64,000 nucleotides of DNA from Lateolabrax maculatus (lineage: Eukaryota; Chordata; Actinopteri; Acropomatiformes; Lateolabracidae). Position numbers and translations under genes: made by a program. The stretch covers positions 9,978,501-10,042,500 of the forward strand of contig CM062210.1 of assembly GCA_031216445.1 (NCBI GenBank), in the 5' to 3' direction. Positions 10,546 to 22,046 of the stretch are shown here, in pieces; the first letter of the stretch is position 1; every line of letters begins with the position of its first letter. The notes below the pieces were generated by a model. It searched no databases and was not told the DNA's origin. It worked only from the letters and a program-made list of their open reading frames with translations.

Positions 10546-13447
10546 GGACTTTCTGTATCCTGATGTATCTGTTTGTGCCTTGGCGTCAAAGCATTGGACT
10601 TGGACTTACGTGATGCAATATAAGAATGACTCGTGGGGTGGGCGGTGTCTGGGGCTCTTTCACTGTGCGTTCAATCCGTCACCGAATGTTCAAAATGTCC
10701 CTCCCAGCTTTCGTGGAGGCGAACCGATCAATATGTGTAACGTTAATGGCAAATACTGAAACTGCAGCCCAAATTAAAAGCCAGGTGATTGTGTTTCCTT
10801 TCCTGTTTTTGATTGAATGCAGAATTTATAATGTCAGCAACTTAACGGAACTTCTTCATAGCGGATATTTTTCTTTTTGTAAGAGCAGAAAAGGCACAGG
10901 TGTCACTAATAACGTTACAATAGCAAACATTGAATGTATTCACTGAATTTTAATCGGAGTATTCCTCAAAGATTACACAGATGGTAATGAGAAAAAAGAG
11001 CAATGTAGATAAAATAAGTACTCAAAATGCTTTAGGGAAAGATTTCCATCTAAAAAAAATGACATATTTTGGTCACTTATAGGTTTACTGTAATCATCAG
11101 AAAATACAGTAAGCCAGTGCTGTAAAGTATAAAATAGTAAAATTGTTACAGAACTTCAATACAGTAAACAAGAGAAATGCTTTGGATTTGTGGTAAAGTA
11201 ATCAGTGATTATGTTGCAATATTAAAATGGTCCACATACAGAGAAAACAGGTCAAATTTATTATATTTCAACTTGTCATAGTGGGAAAATTAGTTACTAA
11301 TAACATTAACGATGTTCTATTCAAGTGTCCCAGTAAGTCGTGTCAGAGAGCCGACATGCACAATAACGGTAGCAGCTAAATGGAATTCAGCCACTATTCA
11401 TTGTATTAATCACACCTGTGCTTTTCCTGCTGTGACGTGTGAAAGAGATTTATTTCTAACGGAATAAGGCTGCTTAAATAAAGCTGTGCAGCAACGATGG
11501 AGGACTTGTCTGTAGGAGTGTGTGGGTGGGAAAACAACCTCTATCATCAATGTATTGTTATGTCAGTTTGCATCTTTATATGATACATTTTCTGAAAAAT
11601 CAGTTCATAAACTGTTTATGTAATAATTTAACTTGTAGCAGTCTGTTTTTTTTAAACCAATATCCAAATTGAATTAAAGGCTGTACATGTCCAATATTGG
11701 CATAAACAGTCCTGCCCAATGATTTGCAACATTGCCCACAGTGATCTAATATACCCAGATACACACACGCCCAGAATATACTCTATTATGAAAGACCTTT
11801 TGTATTAAATCAGGTTGCATAAATAAAACTGCAGCAGCAAACAGTTGACACATGCTCAGATAGTGAAAGCATCTCAGCAACAGATTAAATGTGTTACTGA
11901 TGATGTAGCTAATGCAAACTAATGTTTCCAAACTATCACCTGCATCTCTGCTGATGTCCACAGTAAACCTGGGATGCACTACGGCTTTTTTTTTTTTGGT
12001 GATTTTCCTCTGCATATTCAACAGATGCCCTGACTTGTCTTAGCAGATATGTCCTTGAACATGGAGGTGCTCAGTGCTCATGCATTTTCTTCTTAGAAGT
12101 GAACATCAGATCGGTTTTGTAAGAGGCTTAGCTGTGGTTTTTGGTTATGTAAAGGCTTTGCTTTGGCCTTGGTGTTTAGACTGGAGGCATCACACTGAAT
12201 TAGGAGCAGTGAGAAGAGTTACAGATAGCTAAAAAAAGCCAAACTTTGCACCTTATGTACATTTGGACACAACTTAAGTATATAAAAGACTGTTAAATAC
12301 ACTTTAAGTGCTATTTTCATCATCTAACTGATGGTATTTTGTTCTCCGCAGGTATGCAATTTAGTGCATTACCTGTTTTTAAAGAGACTCTTCTCACAGC
12401 TTTAAGATTGGGTGCAGTCCAATCAAGTGTTTGGCAGGAATACCGAGGACAAAAATAATGAGGTTAATTAGTTGTCAGATCCATTTACAGGTGTTTCCTC
12501 TTTCAGACAAACACACTTCTTGTTCAGTTCACCAAGATAATCCATAGCCCTCCTGAGAGGATTTCAACCTTATTTCCTATTAACATTGACTGCAATGAAT
12601 TGGGAAAATAAAATGCACCTATTTTCTAGGTTTGTTATAGGAAATAAAGTTATTAAAGTCCTTCTGCAGTTAAGTTCATTGAATGTCATTTTTATAATGG
12701 TTGGAGGTTTGCAGCAAGCTTCCATCGCTCAGACACGATTGTCTGCCTGAGTGATCTCTCATGTTATTGATGGATGCTTTTTAATCGCTGACACAAGCTC
12801 ACAGCCAAGCTGCATCGCACCAGAGCGGGAGAGGGGAGGTGTGTATGTGCGTGTGTGTGTGGGGGGGGGGGGGGTTCAATCACCATCTGTTGAGCAGTCC
12901 GCCACCCTGTCCCAAGCCCATTCATCTTTGTCTCTGCTCACCCAGGCCACTAGAAAATGGGACACAGTCAATAACTCTAAATCAATCAAGCACCCTTGAC
13001 GAGGTAAAATTATGAATTCTCATCCACGTCAGGCGAGCAGTGGCCTCGAAACTTCTCTCGCATGTGACCAGATGGTCAAAAAACAATAGGCATGAGGATG
13101 AGGTGGTCAAGCGTGACCTCTGAGACGAAGACTGCCTTTTTTTCTGTTACTTAAAAACACTGAAAATAGATCTGTGTCTGATAAAATGTATTCTTGAAAA
13201 TGAAGAAAAACCCACCTAATTAGTCTAATAATAATAATACATTTTTTTGCCATTGCTCAGATTTTATTTGTCCCTATTCTTGTGCTGTACATGCTTTTGT
13301 GTGTTGTACCCCTGGAAGGACGTGTTGTTGCTCGTGTCCAGCTCCAGTCGGTGCTGCAGTGGATTAGTCAGCTGCATTTTTTTTTTAAAAGGTAGTGCAG
13401 AGAGAGTGCAGGAGCTTCGATCAGTGTGCAAGTGTCGGATCTTCAAG
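10546..13447. other. rrs1 3' UTR and intergenic region before vxn
   Basis: No further gene is visible. An ATTAAA near 10773 and an AATAAA near 11475 are possible rrs1 polyadenylation signals. A (GT)n tract running into a poly-G run lies at about 12847-12874. The last few hundred bases before 13448 should hold the vxn promoter and 5' UTR, but no decisive core element was found. Confidence 0.5.
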
Positions 13448-16351
13448 ATGCAGCGCATCTACATGCACAGCAATGAACACTTTGAAGTCTTCACCACTGT
13501 CCTTGCTCCACAAGGTGAGTGGAATCATATCTGCAGTGAAGTGTGGCGTAGCATGACATTATTTATATTGTTAGTGAAAGGAAGATGGCATATCAATGTC
13601 AGATGATAAATAAATAAATAACGGAGTGTTTATTCTCCCTATGGACTGTTTGACTGAAGGATGTGGTTGTAGAGATGCATGAATTTATGTAAAGAAATTC
13701 TTATGCACATTTGCAGCTATGACAAATTGTAGAACTAACCTTTTTTGCTGATTCATTTCCACTCTCAATGGTTAACAGGGAGGTATCGATACAGAGCAGA
13801 AGCTGAAAAGGCAAGTTAAACCTTCTCTTTAATTCAAATGTCCATCTGATATACATTCATAAAAATGTCTCATTGGCTGCAGGTTGTTAATTTAACATCA
13901 TGTAGGTTTTAAACAGCAGAAATATGAATCAAAACTGATTATTTCATGTATTCTAAGTTTCTTATACTGTAGATTGATTGATATGAGTTTGACATTGGTG
14001 TTATGCAAAGTCAGTCAATTTCCTGTGGCTCCATTATGTGTTTAATTTATCTAATTCCTCTGACAAACATGCACCATGTTTAGGAGGTACAGATAATGAA
14101 GAGTAGACCCAGATTTAGGGTTTCTATTTCACTGCACAGCAGTTAATCTCTGAGTCTTGACACATAATCCTCTCCATTCACAGTCTGACCTGTAGACGAC
14201 AGTGATTACATCTTCTATCGGTGCAACTAAAGGGAATGCAGCGAACTACCTTTTTTAAATCCAGTGTAAAATGTGAAAGTGCATCCTGCAATTTGAAGTA
14301 AAAAATGGACTGGCTGTAAGTCTCCCTCTGTCCATTAGATGGTAGCGGTGCACAGCTACAGGCCCCAGTGGCCAGATGAGCTGGAGCTGTCTCCAGGTGA
14401 CGTCATTCTGGTGCTGTCCAAATATGAGGAGGAGAGGTGGTTTGGGCGGCTGCAGGACGGCCAGCGGGGCTACTTCCCCGCCTCCTGTGTGATGGAGCTG
14501 AGCCAGGTTGGTTGGCTGCCTGGATGAGCTCAGCAATGCAGCATTACTGGTCTGTGTTGTTGCTGCTGCTTAATGTCAGAAGGCAGTTTGTACTTTCTAT
14601 TCTGTTCTGATCTGTTCTTCCAGTGTAGGTTTTAAAGACCATGAAAACCAAGTTCCTCAATCAGCTTCTAACTATGAGCAAAGGGATCTTGATTAATAAA
14701 ACCTAAGGATGTATTTCCCCCCAAAAAACTTTAATTTTGATTGTTGAATATGTAGTTATGAATATTAACCTAAGGGGTCACTCCACCAAAGTTCAGTTAC
14801 AGTGTAGGAGCTTTTTTAAAGTCAGACAAAATAACCTTAATGATATTACAGTGATGTCATAGGGTTATCTCAGCTTTGAAATAAAGTAACCTGCATTACA
14901 AACTGGAGTTGTGGCATTTGAAATAAGAGGGCATTTAGGAGGCAGGAAGGGTCTAATGAATGACAGTATTGAGTTGCATGATGGGAAATTTCGTATCCAG
15001 TGTTTTGACCACTACAAGAGACTAAAAGTCAGTCATGTCTTGCCCTTTGACCATTCTTTTTTTAAATGTGTCTCTTGTGATTCCCTTAACTTTAGGGAAG
15101 TGTAACATTAAATCGCCAGAGTACCCCTTTACAGTGCTACTACGGTCTAGGTAGAAAAATAAATGAAGCGTTTGAGTTGTGTACTGTGATTTAACGTGGA
15201 AAAAGTAAGACCAGATAAGAGAAGATACTAGAGGAAGTGTACAGTTTATTTCAGAAGAACTATAGGATATTTTTAACTCAAACGCACTCGATGGTTCCCA
15301 TTCTCAGGTGAATCTTCCTCCAAAAGCCCTACGAAGGAGTGTATCTCTGAGAAGTTCAGCCTCGGACAACAGCAACGGTGTACGCAGTAGACATGGAAAG
15401 TAAGTGTAAAACTCATCTAGCAGCCATAACAACAAATACACATGCCCCCCCCAACAAGTGCGTGCACACACATCACGCACACACCCAGCACCCAGCAGCT
15501 GTTCCGCCACTGAACCCCTCACACATCCCCCATCCCCAAATCTCATCCCACTGCTCTCCGCCCAGCGCCCCTGAACAGGTGGCCCCTCTCGTCCCTCATT
15601 AGTTGACAAAGCACACTGATTACTAACCCCCCTAAACACACACACACACGCAGGCGTGCACGCACACACGCTAGTCAATCCCCTCTCATTGCACTGCATC
15701 TCATTAAGGCCAAAGTGGAACAGGAGGGAAAGGAAAGACTTTGTAGGTTTCCATCGAAACGGATATGAAAATGTTTGACAGCACAATCAAAAACTTATGG
15801 GAGTATTTATGATGGCTCGTCAAATACGAAATACATTTTTATCAAGGCAATTGATTCAGTGTTGCAGCAAGTGTTGTTTGATGGGGTACTGTATCTCTCT
15901 TGCAGTTTATTGACAGTAGGGGGCATTTATTTTTTGACAGCCTGCCAACCTTGCTCACACGTTCACATAAACACACACACCACACAGAGACCTCTGTACA
16001 GCTCCGTGCCTGTCTTGTCTGCTAGCGGTGGAATTTGGGTCATGAGGAATAAACAGGGCCTTTGTGTTTGTTATTTCCTCTTTGTCCCCCAGTGGACACA
16101 TTCTGCAGGCGCTGAAGAGGGGGAGCAGAGGAGGTGGTGGGGGAGGAGGAGAGGGAGGAGGAGTGGGGCTGGATGGGGGCCAAGGCGAGGGCCCCTTCCT
16201 GGTGCGGAGGCCCCAGATCCCTCTGCCTCAGCCCGTGGCCTCCCAACCTCAAACAAACCGATCCCCAGGCCTGCTCCGCAGGATCTTGTCCAAGTGCCGG
16301 AAAAAGAGTGAATGCCAGGGAGCCACCAACAGGGCCTTCGAGGGCGACTAA
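13448..16351 (+). CDS. vxn: Vexin (C8orf46-like) containing an SH3 domain
   Basis: Five coding exons join in frame: 13448-13514, 13779-13810, 14339-14506, 15308-15399 and 16093-16351, giving 205 residues. The N-terminus (MQRIYMHSNEHFEVFTTV) and C-terminus (GLLRRILSKCRKKSE, then GATNRAFEGD) match the two ends of vertebrate vexin, a small protein required for neurogenesis in Xenopus. The position between rrs1 and mybl1 also fits. Exon 3 (residues 34-89) encodes an SH3-like fold: AVHSYRPQWPDELEL, the acidic SPGD turn, RWFGRL with the conserved Trp, and GYFPASCV. That exon is phase 0 at both ends, so skipping it keeps the frame. Intron 2 starts with GC (AAG|GCAAGT). Exon 5 carries a Gly-rich tract before a basic end. 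The vexin identity is strong. Whether an SH3 domain is usual in fish vexin is not known to me. Confidence 0.85.
14771..15131. mobile_element. Non-autonomous DNA transposon in vxn intron 3
   Basis: The left end AAGGGGTCACTCCACC and the right end GCCAGAGTACCCCTTT are imperfect inverted repeats bounding about 360 bases. The interior (GATGTCATAGGGTTATCTCAG, ATGATGGGAAATTTC) resembles a MITE I recall as common in percomorph fish. It has no coding capacity and sits entirely within the intron. Confidence 0.65.
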
Positions 16352-16943
16352 GAGGCCCTCCTCTTTGTCATGGGTGGCTGAGCTGAGTTCACTTTGGTGG
16401 GGCTGCGCTGGGGGAGTATGTGGGTGAATGGGCAGGTATTCGTTGCCATATCGGGTATTCTTGACTTGGCTGAATTTGTAGAAACATGAGGTTGAGTGGT
16501 GAGTGCAAAACCTAAATCTGTGATGTCACAGAAGGTGTTTTGCCCATTACGTCTGATGGACTATGCCTGATGTGACATCACTGATGGGGATGTTTGAATG
16601 AGACAGCTGAGCGGCTGCTGTTTTCTGCCCTGTTTTCAGGATGGCAAAATGAAATGCCAGGCTTATGCTTTGAAAAATATATAATTATAATCCCTGCAAT
16701 CATGTGTTTAACAAAGGGCAGTAACATAGGAGTTTGTAGCAATCAATGAAGCAATAAGTGATGCCTCACTGGTCAAATTTAGCCTTTTTTTTTTACGACT
16801 TTGATGCTGTTACCTAAGAGAAATGTTATTTTCACTGTCTGTGTGCATTTTGTTCCATCATTCATGTTTCTTCACTTCATCTGCTCATGTGAATCTGTTG
16901 ATATGTATATATATTGGCTGCTTAATATGCAATTATTATTATG

Positions 16944-16949
16944 AATAAA
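16944..16949 (+). terminator. Candidate vxn polyadenylation signal
   Basis: AATAAA lies about 590 bases after the vxn stop codon, followed by T-rich sequence. It is the first canonical hexamer noted downstream on this strand. Confidence 0.5.
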
Positions 16950-17869
16950 AAACCAGTATACCCTTACTGGCAAGCTTTTTTATTTCAGTGGAAACACGCC
17001 TCCGTGTATTACCTCATACTTCAGCTCCTGTTCATTTGAACACACTGGGCCTCCCTCCTATTTAACAGTGCTGCAGGAGAAAAAATCTCTCTCAAGCGAA
17101 AGGAAGTGGGATTGAGGCCTGCTGAAAGCCTCGCCAAAGGACCAGGGATTGTGCTGGTTGCCCCGGTAACGCTAAAGCAGCTCTCAGATGTCACATGTTG
17201 TCTTCCTCCTCTGTGGTGCCTCCCAGCACGTCCCCGGAGTGGGGTCTCTATAGGGTGGGCCGTAGATTACCTCCTTCCAGAGGACACAAAAACCAAGCCT
17301 AATCCTAACCTTGGCCTTGACCTCCGTGGGGAAACACACCCCTCCTCCTCACCCACCGTTTGATATTCTCTGTTGTATAATCCTTTGTAATAAAGGCTGT
17401 AGGAGGCAGTCACTCTGGGGCCAGTGTTTGGGCGGCATGTTTTGCACAGGGAAGGGTATAAATGTTACAAAGAGAGACAGCTCCACTGGTCCTGTGAGCA
17501 GACTCTGATTCATTGGGGGAATATCTGTGTGGGCCTTTCTGCTGCCGTTACTGTTACGGCTTATCTTGAACTTGTGACTCTCACTTTAAAAAAAGATGGA
17601 ATGAATTACTGAGAATATTGCGCGTTTGCATTCAAATTTTGCCTATTGAACAACATTACATGACCACAAATTACTGGATGTAAAAGAACATAATACGTGC
17701 ACTTTTAATTAGACATACTGTACAATATGTGCATGAACAGGAGGTGTATAGAAAGAGAAAACATGACAAATCCCCAGTCAAATGGGAGCCTGACTTACCT
17801 CACACGGCGCTGACACACACAAGTGGAAACAGTGACCTATATAGGGCGGAAAGGCCAGAGTCCAATTTT

Positions 17870-17957
<88 letters not shown>

Positions 17958-20900
17958 TCCCAGGGCTGTGGACTCTCCCGCCTAAAAGTATCCTATCCTT
18001 GCTGTGTTGTGCTGGGTGTCTTCGGGGGGATGGGGGGGGGTAACAGGGTGCCTGCCAGATGACTGCTCTGTCAGCCCAATAATGGGCTGCCATCTGCTGT
18101 CTAGCATACACAAAGGCAAACAGTGTGCGTGCGTGTGTGCGAGAGTTGTGCGCTTGCTTTTGGGTGTGTGCTCAGAGGAAGAAGGAAGGGGTGATTCGGT
18201 CGGACGCCTGCAGGCTCTGTTTCATGTCTTTGGTGTACAGGGTAGACACAAAAATTAAAACACACATATTACTTAGTCCAGTAATGGCTAACTCAATGAC
18301 CAGAGATACAGAGGGTACTGGACCTGTATGGATAATACAAATGGGTGGTGCCCACTATGGTATGTCAAGTTTTACTGTATATTCAATTAAAAAGATGAAA
18401 AATATAATTCACTTTTAATAAATCTCACAATAACAGCTCTGTACATCTAACTGGTCTGTATACGATACGGTATGTGTCTACCTGTCAATAAGTCACTATA
18501 ATCTAAGAAATGCTTCCCTTAAATACATGCATGGAGCATAAGGTGAAGGGGCTGCTGCCAATAACCAATTAAGGGGCAAAAGGTCCCTGACATCTTTCAA
18601 CTCTTAGCGCGGGTCAAACAAGAACAAAAGACCCTCTTGTGCATGAACGAGAGCGAAGGGAGGACAGATTGATTAAGAGGACATGGCGTGCATGTGGCGC
18701 CCGTGTGTTTATGTGCATATTGTTTGTATGCATGTGCACTGCTGCTTCTTCAGCATAAGGCAAGTCGTCACGTTCTTTGCCTCCCTCCATTTGCGGGGCA
18801 ATTGAGTGAATGGGCCTGTAAAACCAACAGCCCAGAGGACAAAAGAGCCCGGGGGCATTAAGTCATGGGTGAGTGGGCCCCTTTAGGGCCAGCAGCTGAC
18901 CCTGTGGAGAGGCCTCTTGTTCTGGTGGAGGGGGCTCGTGTCCCTGGACCCCAGGCCAACTTGACAGCATCCAAACATATACATACACACATGACAGGGG
19001 GGGTTCAGCTTAAACCACTCTATCAGTCGTAAAACCCCAACCCCAACAATTCCCCTGCATGGTTGTCAACTCCACCTGGGGACAAAAGACGATTAAAGGG
19101 GAAAAATTTTGATTCCATTTTCCCCAATAAAAAAAAATTGCTTTTAAGGAATCAGTTTTTGGCAAGAGCTCAAGAGGTTGCTATGCCTGCTGTGAGCATG
19201 TCAGAAAAACTAAAGGATAACCAGAAATCTTTATTACGTGGAAAATACCATGTAAGCTATACTGATTTGTACAGGGGCGCTTGGCAGAGAGAGAAAGCTC
19301 TGCTCTATTTCAAAACCATGAACAAATGTAGACACACAAAATTACCAGATGCCATCAATGTCATGCGACATATGCATTTATTTTTCCAAATTAAGCACAC
19401 GATTACAAAGACATCTGGGAGAATTTCTATGGTACCGTGGTTATGATTTCAACTGAAAATGCTACAAAATATAGAGCGAGTGTTACATCTGTGATTCACC
19501 TCGTTAATTAAAGCAAAATCCAGCATCTTGTGTATTGCTCATGCATAACTACAGTAGTATATAACAGGTGCTACTATCCTGTATATGAACTTAATTCCCT
19601 CAAAACCTATGATGTTACATGGCCAAATGTTGTTAACGTACAAACATATTAACTTGGATTTAACAAATGGAATGTACAAACACAAGTGAAACCAACAAAC
19701 AGAACATATAACACATTTATATACAGATTAGACACATCTCAGCCACCAGATTCAAATACAAATGTCTTATGTGGATGTTAGTCTACTTTCCATTTTAGAG
19801 TTGTGTACTGTATACTCCTGATCTTTCCACTTGATCTCCCTGACAAGATTTCCTCCTTATTCTCACTCAAATGCTTAATGCAGGATAATCCAGATTATAA
19901 CTAATACTGGATCCACTAATGCCGATAATACAAAGAAGACCATTATAGCTGTAGTGTTACTTCACAAGATTATAGACAATTTTCTTTCAGGATGGTTAAA
20001 AAGACGATCATAATGTTAACATGGAAGCACAGTGCAGTACATTTCTTCAGAATCACACCCAAATTTGTGCGTATTTACATTACATGTTAAGCATTTTGTT
20101 CTCATGCAAAGTGTCAAATAATGAGTGAGTTTGGGCTCTTGCTCAAGGGGATTTCAGCAGGATACAAGGTTGTCGAGACACTGGCTGCTGCAGGGATCAG
20201 ATTTGGATCTAATAGGACGTGTTAGCTGTTTTGCCCAGAGCCATCTGTCTAAAAGAGTTTAATGTGAGGCTTTAATGTAGTGTATTTAAGCACACATTTC
20301 TGCAGCAGAACAGGAGAAAAGAACATGTTAAAATCAAGCAGCAAGATCTTAATGTCAGCATTCATTACAAAACGGGGAGACAACCGTCTGTCACACACAC
20401 ATTCACACACACACACTAAAAAAATAAGGACAAGAGCTACATCATCAGAATAAACAAACATTTAAAATTAAATGAGTAAAAAGTGCAATTTGTCTATGAT
20501 TAGAGGTTGGAGATGGAGTCCTGCTACCTAATAGCAGAGAACACATTTGAATCAAAGTAAATCAAAAAGTCCAATTTATATGTTACAAGATCATGAATAC
20601 AACTACATAATGATTATTTGCTAGATCTTGCCTGATCAGGAATAGAAGTTAAGATATTAAATTAGTGGCAGTGCATGTTCTTCTAACTTGGAGTAATGAA
20701 ACTGAATGGTAGTCCAATCCTGATTTTGAAAGAGAAAATACAATAAAATTCTTCAATAATTTCTCTTAAATGTTTTTTCTTTTTTTTTCTTAGAAATAAA
20801 TAAATTAGTAGACATTAAATAAATAAAAACCTACAGCCTTCACATAAAAAGTAAATCCTTCTCGACCTAATGCTTGCTGTAGAACACTGATGATATGAAA

Positions 20901-22046
20901 ACCGGTCAGTATCACCCGTGACACACTGAAACGACTGACCAAAGCAATGGTGACCATTCATTCTCTATTACAGAGACAACTGCTTTAGAGCAAGTGAGGG
21001 TTTTTAGGCTGTTTTGTCAGCAAAGTTAAACTTCTTAAAAACTCATGGTGTCCGATTTATATTAATATCTAAGCTTTAGCGCTGTCAGATAATAAATAAA
21101 ACAAACAGAAATAAACATTACGGTACCCTTCCATTTTTGAGGTTCTTACACATGTACATTGCAATGAAATACATTCAACCGATGTCTCGACAGACACTAT
21201 GGCCTTGGAAAGGAAACGTGTTGTTAAAAAAAAGATACCATCACAAGTGCTATCCAGTTTGCCCTTAAAAACACTGCTCCTTTCTCAGCAGCAAAATCAA
21301 CTCAGTAGTGCAATACTGACAGCTTCTTATTTCCATCCTCAAAAACTTCACATCACCGTGGATAGGCATTCAGCACTGTAACACTGCTGTCACAAAAAAA
21401 CCACGCAACTGCATTTCTGTTTCTCTAATTTCAAAGCAATGGTTAACATTATATTCTGTACGGTATCTGTCATGTTAAAAAACCATGTTGTGATTTCAAA
21501 AATGTGTCAGTTTGTCAATAAAATTTAGCATGTACGTGGTTTTTATCTGATAACAGCATTAGGGGAGTTTAGCAAAACAAGCTGGAGGAGATACACAATG
21601 AGTAGCGTTACATTATAAAATGTCTTTCTTGTCATTTAAACAATATATTAAAAATATAAAACTCAGAAGCAGCCACTGCTAATAATAAACACTATTTCTA
21701 CAGCCTACTGTATGTGCAGGTTGTTTCAACATAACTGACTAGTACAGAAAAAAATTCTAGCCTTTTCATATCTGTACAAAGCTGCTTATGTTGCCAGGTT
21801 GTGTGTATTCAAAGGAAAATACAGGCCAAGCCAACAAACGAGAAACTACTTGGGCAGTGACCTAGAAATGTGTTGAAAACAGTACCAGCAGCCGTGCGTT
21901 TTTGTGGACGTCCTTGGCAGTGCACTTCTGCTTCAAAAGAAAAAGAAATGAATTTGTCTTCACTGGATTGTCTCTTACACGACTCAGTGGAGGTTTCAGT
22001 TGTTGGACGGGTGTAGTAGTGTTGCCTGCGCAGCGAGGGGACGGCT
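16950..22046. other. Intergenic region and mybl1 3' UTR
   Basis: No coding exon was found. The right part (towards 22046) must include the mybl1 3' UTR, which runs leftwards. Candidate minus-strand ATTAAA signals lie near 20257 and 20270, so the UTR may be up to about 1.8 kb. About 18520-18960 is GC-balanced and unique-looking and could be a conserved element. Confidence 0.5.
17873..17952. repeat. (AC)40 microsatellite
   Basis: Forty uninterrupted AC units, followed by ACGCACAT. This is the longest pure dinucleotide tract in the window and is likely polymorphic. Confidence 0.98.

Noticed and set aside
9249..10613. A 454-codon frame and several other long frames over rrs1
   Set aside because: Out-of-frame shadows of the GC-rich rrs1 coding sequence. 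Their translations are Arg/Gly-rich low complexity, while the rrs1 frame matches a known family.
17729..18111. Frames encoding poly-(Thr-His) or poly-(Cys-Val)
   Set aside because: Translations of the (AC)40 microsatellite, not proteins.
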